A stretch of DNA of 54,994 bases, taken from Ardenticatenaceae bacterium (lineage in GTDB: Bacteria > Chloroflexota > Anaerolineae > Promineifilales > Promineifilaceae). Numbering within the stretch: position 1 is the first letter of the stretch; each line of letters starts with the position of its first letter. The DNA is taken from assembly GCA_011525915.1 (NCBI GenBank), contig WYBM01000066.1, positions 1 through 54,994 on the forward strand, written 5' to 3'. The notes below the pieces were generated by a model. That model did no database searches, had not been told where the DNA came from, and saw nothing but the letters and a program-made list of their open reading frames with translations. Positions 50,495 through 54,994 of the stretch are shown here, piece after piece. The position numbers were made by a program, and so were the translations under genes.

Positions 50495-52017
50495 ACTTCA
50501 GAGCCGGCCATGAGCAAGCCTACTTTTTCGCGTGTCGCTTCGGCAATGGGCAGGATGGCCACAATACGGCCGTCAAACATCACGGCCACACGGTCTGCCA
50601 GGCTCAACACCTCATCCAGCTCTGCTGAGACCACCAACACGGCCACACCGCGGTCACGTTGGGCCACAATTTGCCGGTGAATAAACTCAATGGACCCCAC
50701 GTCAATGCCTCTTGTTGGCTGGGCGGCCACAAGCAGTTTAACCGGCCGCGAAAACTCGCGGGCCACAATCACTTTTTGTTTGTTCCCGCCTGACAGTTTG
50801 CTGGCATGCAGCGTGGCATTGGGTGGGCGCACATCAAATTCTTGCACCAATTCTGCACCCCGTTTGCGAATGGTGCGGTGGCGCATGACAATGCCATTGG
50901 CAAAAGGTTTCTGGTAATAATTGTTCAGCACCATGTTATCAGCCAGGGAGTAAGCCATAATCAGGCCATGTTTTTCACGGTCTTCGGGGATGTGGGCCAC
51001 CCCTAGTTCAGTCACCCGGCGCGGACTAAGGTGGGTGGTATCAGCCCCGGCAATGGTGATACGGCCGTCGGCCACCGGTCGCAAACCAGTGAGCGCTTCC
51101 ACCAATTCACGCTGCCCATTGCCCTGCACCCCGGCCACCCCCACAATTTCGCCTGCATGCACATCTAGGTCTACACTGCGCACGGCCATGTGACCACGGT
51201 CATCTTTGACCTGCAAATGGGCCACCTGCAGCACCACGGCTGCCGGCCTGGCGGCTTCTTTCTCCACCTGTAAGATCACTTTGCGCCCCACCATCATCTC
51301 TGCCAGGCTGGTTTCGGTAGATTCCTCTGGTGTGGCCATGCCCACCATCTGCCCCTGGCGTAAGACGCCGATGCGGTCTGCTACTGCCAGCACCTCTTTT
51401 AACTTGTGGGTAATAAAGATGATGGAGACGTTTTGCGCCGTCAGGTCTCTCATAATGCGAAACAGTTCATTGGCTTCTTGGGGGGTGAGTACGGCCGTGG
51501 GCTCATCTAGAATCAAAATATCCGCCTGGCGGTAGAGCGCCTTGATGATCTCCACACGCTGCTGCGTCCCTACAGGCAGGTCTTCGACCACGGCCGTGGG
51601 GTCTACCCGTAACCCGTATTGTTCTGAAAGTGCCCGCACTTGCCGCTGTGCCTGCCGGCTGTCCAAAACGCCGCCGCCTCTGGTGACCTCTGAACCCAGC
51701 ATGACGTTTTCGGCCACTGTCATCACCGGCACCAGTTGAAAGTGTTGATGCACCATGCCCACACCACGAGCAATGGCGTCGCGGGGGTTTTTCAGCCTCA
51801 CCTGTTCCCCTTTGATCCAGATGTCACCCTCATCCGGGTGATACAGACCATAGAGCATATTCATGAGTGTGCTCTTGCCCGCGCCATTTTCTCCTAACAG
51901 GGCCAAAATTTCCCCCTGATGCAGCGTCATATCCACGTGGTCATTGGCCAACACGCCAGGGAAACGTTTGGTAATGCCTTTGGCCTCTAAAACAATGGGG
52001 CGATTGGTTTTGTCCAT
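50488..52017 (-). CDS. ATPase of a BMP-family (nucleoside-type) ABC importer
   Basis: The 509-residue protein has two fused ATPase domains. The first has Walker A GENGAGKST, VGTQQRVEI as signature and LILDEPTAVL. The second has a degenerate Walker A (GVQGNGQRE), LSGGNKQKV and AAQPTRGID in the Walker B region. This pattern typifies the CUT2/BMP-type importers such as YufO/NupO and RnsB. It energises uptake through the two permeases encoded upstream. The ribosome site is AGGA, 5 nt before ATG. The last codons and TAG merge with the heptad array. Confidence 0.93.
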   Translation of the reverse strand: MDKTNRPIVLEAKGITKRFPGVLANDHVDMTLHQGEILALLGENGAGKSTLMNMLYGLYHPDEGDIWIKGEQVRLKNPRDAIARGVGMVHQHFQLVPVMTVAENVMLGSEVTRGGGVLDSRQAQRQVRALSEQYGLRVDPTAVVEDLPVGTQQRVEIIKALYRQADILILDEPTAVLTPQEANELFRIMRDLTAQNVSIIFITHKLKEVLAVADRIGVLRQGQMVGMATPEESTETSLAEMMVGRKVILQVEKEAARPAAVVLQVAHLQVKDDRGHMAVRSVDLDVHAGEIVGVAGVQGNGQRELVEALTGLRPVADGRITIAGADTTHLSPRRVTELGVAHIPEDREKHGLIMAYSLADNMVLNNYYQKPFANGIVMRHRTIRKRGAELVQEFDVRPPNATLHASKLSGGNKQKVIVAREFSRPVKLLVAAQPTRGIDVGSIEFIHRQIVAQRDRGVAVLVVSAELDEVLSLADRVAVMFDGRIVAILPIAEATREKVGLLMAGSEVQ

Positions 52018-52115
52018 AATATCCTGACCGTTATGTTTTCTAAAACCACCGGGTTACCGGGGGCACAACCGGGGCCCGTGGATACCCACCACGGTATTAG
52101 CTTTTGACCGGCATA

Positions 52116-53162
52116 TCATTCCGATTCGTACACCTGCCCAATAGCGGCTGGCGGCCGTGACCGGCCCACAAACCCGGCCAGCACCACAATCGTGAGGAGG
52201 TAAGGCAGCATGCCCAGGAATTGGTGAGGAACGGGCAGTGCCCCGCTGAACTGCAATTGGGTTTGCAAGGCTGTAAAGAAGGCAAACAGCAGCGCCGCTC
52301 CCCAGGAACCCAGGGGCGTCCATTTACCAAAAATCATGCAGGCCAGGGCAATAAACCCACGGCCGTTGGTCATGCCCCGTTCAAACGACCCCACCGCCTC
52401 CAACGTCAGATAAGCCCCAGCCAGCCCGGCAAAACAGCCGGCCAGTGTCACGTTGATATACCGTGTCCAGTGAACGTTAATGCCCACCGTATCGGCCGCA
52501 CTGGGATGTTCGCCAACAGAACGGGTACGCAGCCCCCACACGGTGCGGAACAGGGCAAAATGCATCACAAACACCAGGATGATCGCCAAATACGTGATGG
52601 GCGCGTTTTTAAACAAAACAGGGCCAACCAGCGGCAGGTCAGCCAGAAAGCCAAGGCTGATCGACGGCAATTTGCCTCGTGTCGTCAGGCCAGTCTGGTA
52701 AAAAAAGCTGGTAATGCCTACAGCCAGCCCATTAATCACTGTGCCCCCAATGATCTGGTCCATCTTTAGGCCAACGGACATCCAGGCCAGGAATAGGCCC
52801 ATGATGGCCCCACTAGCTACACCAATGAGAACGGCCAGCAGCAGCGTCACTTCCAACGGGAATAGGTCTAACCGGCCGATATAGACATTGGCCAGAAATG
52901 CCAGAAAAGCAGCCAGCAGCATCTGCCCTTCAATGCCAATATTAATGATGCCAGAACGTTCACCAATGAGGCCGCACAAAGCGCCCAGGACGAGGGGGGT
53001 TGACTGGCGCAGGGTGGCGGCATACACAGCCGTGGCCTGCAAGGGGCGCAAAGCATAATACCCCACCAACAAAGCCACCACTACCACACCTACAATGATG
53101 GTGATGGTACGGCCGTCTACCCAACTCTTCTCCTTTGGCGATGATGAAACCGTCGCTTCCAT
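52116..53162 (-). CDS. Permease of a BMP-family ABC importer (NupQ/RnsD-like)
   Basis: The 348-residue protein has about eight to ten hydrophobic helices and the family landmarks GERSGIINIGIEGQM, GLRTRSVGEHPSAADTVGI and GRGFIALACMIFGKW. It belongs to the BPD_transp_2 family and pairs with the other permease to form the channel. GGAG lies 7 nt before ATG. The 76-nt gap to the upstream permease holds a heptad element; the 98-nt gap to the ATPase shows no clear signal. Confidence 0.93.
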   Translation of the reverse strand: MEATVSSSPKEKSWVDGRTITIIVGVVVVALLVGYYALRPLQATAVYAATLRQSTPLVLGALCGLIGERSGIINIGIEGQMLLAAFLAFLANVYIGRLDLFPLEVTLLLAVLIGVASGAIMGLFLAWMSVGLKMDQIIGGTVINGLAVGITSFFYQTGLTTRGKLPSISLGFLADLPLVGPVLFKNAPITYLAIILVFVMHFALFRTVWGLRTRSVGEHPSAADTVGINVHWTRYINVTLAGCFAGLAGAYLTLEAVGSFERGMTNGRGFIALACMIFGKWTPLGSWGAALLFAFFTALQTQLQFSGALPVPHQFLGMLPYLLTIVVLAGFVGRSRPPAAIGQVYESE

Positions 53163-53177
53163 CTTTTTCTCCGTTCA

Positions 53178-53240
53178 ACTGTTCACCATTCAGTCAACTG
53201 CCACTGTTCACTGAATACTGTTCACTGAATACTGTTTACT
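53178..53240. repeat. Heptad element of ACTGNNN units between permease genes
   Basis: Units ACTGTTC, ACCATTC, then ACTGTTC ACTGAAT ACTGTTC ACTGAAT ACTGTTT run to 53237. Only one polarity is clear (a single CAGT at 53191 faces it). The TAG stop of the upstream permease (53239-53241) touches the end of the array. Confidence 0.75.
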
Positions 53241-54426
53241 AACCTTGTCCCCACCCGCTGCTCAGTATCACTTTGTCCTCTTCTACCGCGCCGGAACCCA
53301 AAATCTTGCGCACAATCAAATCGGCAGAGACAAAAAACAAAATCAGTGCCTGAATAATGTCAATAATCTGAAAGCGCACCCCAGCGTCAAACTGCATTTG
53401 CGCCCCCCCTGCCTGCATGGCGCCCACCAAGACGGCCGCCGGAATCACCCCCAGCGGGTGAGTCTTGGCCAGCAGGGCGATAGTGATGCCGTCAAACCCC
53501 AGACCAATGTTAAAGCCTGGCTGAAAACGGCCGACTACCCCCAGTGTTTCAATGGCGCCCCCCATACCCGCTAAAAAACCGCTGAAGGCCATGGTCAACA
53601 TAATGATCTGCGCCACCTTGATGCCTGCATAATGGGCAGCATGTGCGTTCAGCCCAGTGGTGCGCACAGCATACCCCAACGTCGTCCGATACAGCAAGTA
53701 ATAGGTTAATACGGCCATCAAGCAGGCAATTAAAAAGCCAAAAGGATAGCCGGCAATTTTGGGGATGACGGCCGTGGCCAGCACGGTTGGTGTCCGAGCA
53801 ATGATCCCTTCTGCCTTCCACGGTCCGTTGGCCAGGTAATCAGTGATATTAATGGCGATGAAATTCAGCATAATAGTCGTAATAACTTCATGCGCCCCTG
53901 TGTAAGCCTTTAATGCTCCAGATATGGCCCCGTACACCGCCCCGGCCAGGCTGCCGCCCACCAGCGCCAGCGGCAAGTGAATGAGAAACGGCAGCCCCTC
54001 AAAGGCAAACCCGATGTACGCAGCCACAATAGCGCCTATCAACAACTGTCCCTGGCCACCGATGTTAAACAGGCCGGCCTTAAAGGCAAAAGCAACCGCC
54101 AGCCCCCCTAAAATTAATGGGGTTGCCTTTTCCAGCGTGCGGGCAAAGTTATTGGCGCTGCCAAATGCGCCCCGAAGCAGGGCTACATAAGCCTCAAGAG
54201 GATTCGACCTAGACACCAAAAGAATAAGGGCCCCAATCAACAGGGCCAACAAGACGGATAATAATGGCACACTGATGGCCCGCCAAATACGCCTGAACAT
54301 GGCCATAATCTGGTTCCCACCTGCCCGTTCTTTTTTCTGTTCTGCTGCCGCCATCGTCAGAACCTTGTCCCTTACATCTAAAATAACGTCTCGTTTGGCT
54401 GAAGTGATGGCTTCAAGCGCATCCAT
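53239..54426 (-). CDS. Permease of a BMP-family ABC importer (NupP/RnsC-like)
   Basis: The 395-residue protein has the BPD_transp_2 helices and the motifs FNIGGQGQLLIGA, GAHEVITTIMLN, GLNAHAAHYAGI and GFDGITIALLAKTHP, as in nucleoside permeases of this family. An N-terminal cytoplasmic stretch of about 45 residues precedes the first helix. ATG 54426 lacks a good ribosome site, so a downstream start (for example the Met at MAAAEQKKER) is possible. It follows the binding-protein gene after a terminator-like hairpin. Confidence 0.9.
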   Translation of the reverse strand: MDALEAITSAKRDVILDVRDKVLTMAAAEQKKERAGGNQIMAMFRRIWRAISVPLLSVLLALLIGALILLVSRSNPLEAYVALLRGAFGSANNFARTLEKATPLILGGLAVAFAFKAGLFNIGGQGQLLIGAIVAAYIGFAFEGLPFLIHLPLALVGGSLAGAVYGAISGALKAYTGAHEVITTIMLNFIAINITDYLANGPWKAEGIIARTPTVLATAVIPKIAGYPFGFLIACLMAVLTYYLLYRTTLGYAVRTTGLNAHAAHYAGIKVAQIIMLTMAFSGFLAGMGGAIETLGVVGRFQPGFNIGLGFDGITIALLAKTHPLGVIPAAVLVGAMQAGGAQMQFDAGVRFQIIDIIQALILFFVSADLIVRKILGSGAVEEDKVILSSGWGQG

Positions 54427-54471
54427 TCGTTTTGTAACGTATGTATAGACGAGCCCTTAGCCAATAAACAA

Positions 54472-54507
54472 GAATGTGCGACGCACCCGGGAGCACATCG
54501 CACATTC
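54472..54507 (-). terminator. Hairpin between binding-protein and permease genes
   Basis: GAATGTGCGA (54472-54481) and TCGCACATTC (54498-54507) pair perfectly around a loop containing CCCGGG. On the minus strand a T-rich TTGTTTATT follows; on the plus strand CTTTTT follows. Partial termination here would give more binding protein than permease, a common arrangement. Confidence 0.7.
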
Positions 54508-54541
54508 CTTTTTCATGTCAAACGAAATGACAGATCATCAA

Positions 54542-54994
54542 TTAACCACCAGGGTTATAACCAGTTTCAATAGAACCGTCTTGCAAACCGGCATCAATTT
54601 CATCCAGTTTTGCTTTGATATCGGCTGTCACAACCGTGTCACTAAAATCATGGAAATCTGCCAGGCCCACCTGGCCCACAAAATTACCACCGGGGAAGCT
54701 GCCATCCTGGGCCATCTTTACCAGGTCAAACACACCAGGGGTAATCAACTTCACCGCACTGGAGACCAGGCACGGATGCGCCTCAGGCACGGTCAGCCAT
54801 TGGTCGGTATCCACACCAATGCAGTAAGCTCCTGCCTGGCCGGCTACCTCAATCAGGGCACCATTACCCGTCTTACCACCGGCACCAAAGATCACATCGG
54901 CCCCCTGATCCAAAGCCTGGCGCGCCGTGCTGGCGCCCCACTCTGGATCCGTAAAGGCGACGTCCAGGCCACCCGGATGGTAGGTGGAGATTAG
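54542..54994 (-). CDS. BMP-family substrate-binding protein (C-terminal part, runs off window)
   Basis: The frame is open to the window edge, giving 150 C-terminal residues. It shows FTDPEWGAS, LDQGADVIFGAGGKTGNGAL, CIGVDTDQW and SSAVKLI, all typical of BmpA/PnrA-type nucleoside-binding lipoproteins. The N-terminus with its expected lipobox lies beyond 54994. It is the first gene seen of the minus-strand importer cluster (binding protein, permease, permease, ATPase). Confidence 0.92.
   Translation of the reverse strand, partial: LISTYHPGGLDVAFTDPEWGASTARQALDQGADVIFGAGGKTGNGALIEVAGQAGAYCIGVDTDQWLTVPEAHPCLVSSAVKLITPGVFDLVKMAQDGSFPGGNFVGQVGLADFHDFSDTVVTADIKAKLDEIDAGLQDGSIETGYNPGG

Larger units (their letters stand above)
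670..53775. repeat. Highly iterated palindromic octamer ACGGCCGT (about 115 copies)
   Basis: The span runs from the first copy (670-677) to the last (53768-53775). By eye I count about 115 copies, in both orientations of genes, in all codon frames and occasionally in intergenic DNA (14870, 17107). Base composition predicts about one. Close variants such as ACGGCCGC, GCGGCCGT or ACGGCCAT are far rarer. This is comparable in density to HIP1 of cyanobacteria. No function is known to me for this octamer. Confidence 0.95.

Noticed and set aside
1..54994. tRNA, rRNA, prophage or insertion-sequence genes
   Set aside because: I saw no cloverleaf-like stretch, rRNA signature, transposase, integrase or phage structural gene on either strand; a covariance-model scan was not possible here.

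Overview
The window looks like a chromosomal segment of a Chloroflexota bacterium, probably Anaerolineae or a near relative. That placement rests on gene content: Hanks kinases fused to WD40 or formylglycine-enzyme domains, exported PKD/CARDB proteins, very many GNAT and aminoglycoside-phosphotransferase-like genes, and uvrC and mutL scattered among them. It is an inference, because no rRNA or tRNA gene is present. G+C is moderately high, with one clearly A+T-richer gene (25409-27226).

Layout. 1-609 holds three inverted repeats and no convincing gene. 610-8265 encodes two large exported proteins that share a duplicated module of about 430 residues. After a triple tandem repeat come a membrane-anchored protein (8607-9851, minus), a kinase with 14 WD40 repeats (9915-12794), uvrC preceded by a tiny ORF (minus), a decayed LLM-class oxidoreductase, a beta-propeller lipoprotein (minus), a methyltransferase and an exported beta-helix protein (minus).

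From about 20.16 kb a same-strand run of roughly 20 kb begins with a promoter, a 23-codon leader ORF and a four-stage attenuator (20160-20573). It continues with a RIO1-like kinase, an asymmetric ABC exporter pair, a third ABC exporter of foreign composition, an ANT-like nucleotidyltransferase, GNATs, an alpha/beta-hydrolase/Nudix-like/APH fusion, RsgA, an esterase, more GNATs and three APH-like kinases. After a minus-strand SGNH-like exported protein the same theme resumes with a methyltransferase, APH and GNAT (41482-44265). Most genes overlap or nearly touch, so the run reads as operon-like. In content it resembles a large array of small-molecule modification and export genes, opened by a leader whose folding logic is that of ribosome-sensed (drug or translation-stress) attenuation.

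The right end carries a quinone-oxidoreductase-type gene divergent from an HxlR regulator, a kinase/FGE-domain protein, mutL, and a BMP-family (nucleoside-type) ABC importer whose binding-protein gene runs off the window.

Three genome-wide signals stand out. (1) The palindromic octamer ACGGCCGT occurs about 115 times by eye, where about one is expected. (2) A family of intergenic elements is built from CAGTNNN heptads facing ACTGNNN heptads, at 8280, 15308, 50353 and 53178; three of the four abut TAG stop codons. (3) Four exported proteins share a short LYLP-type tail or linker motif.
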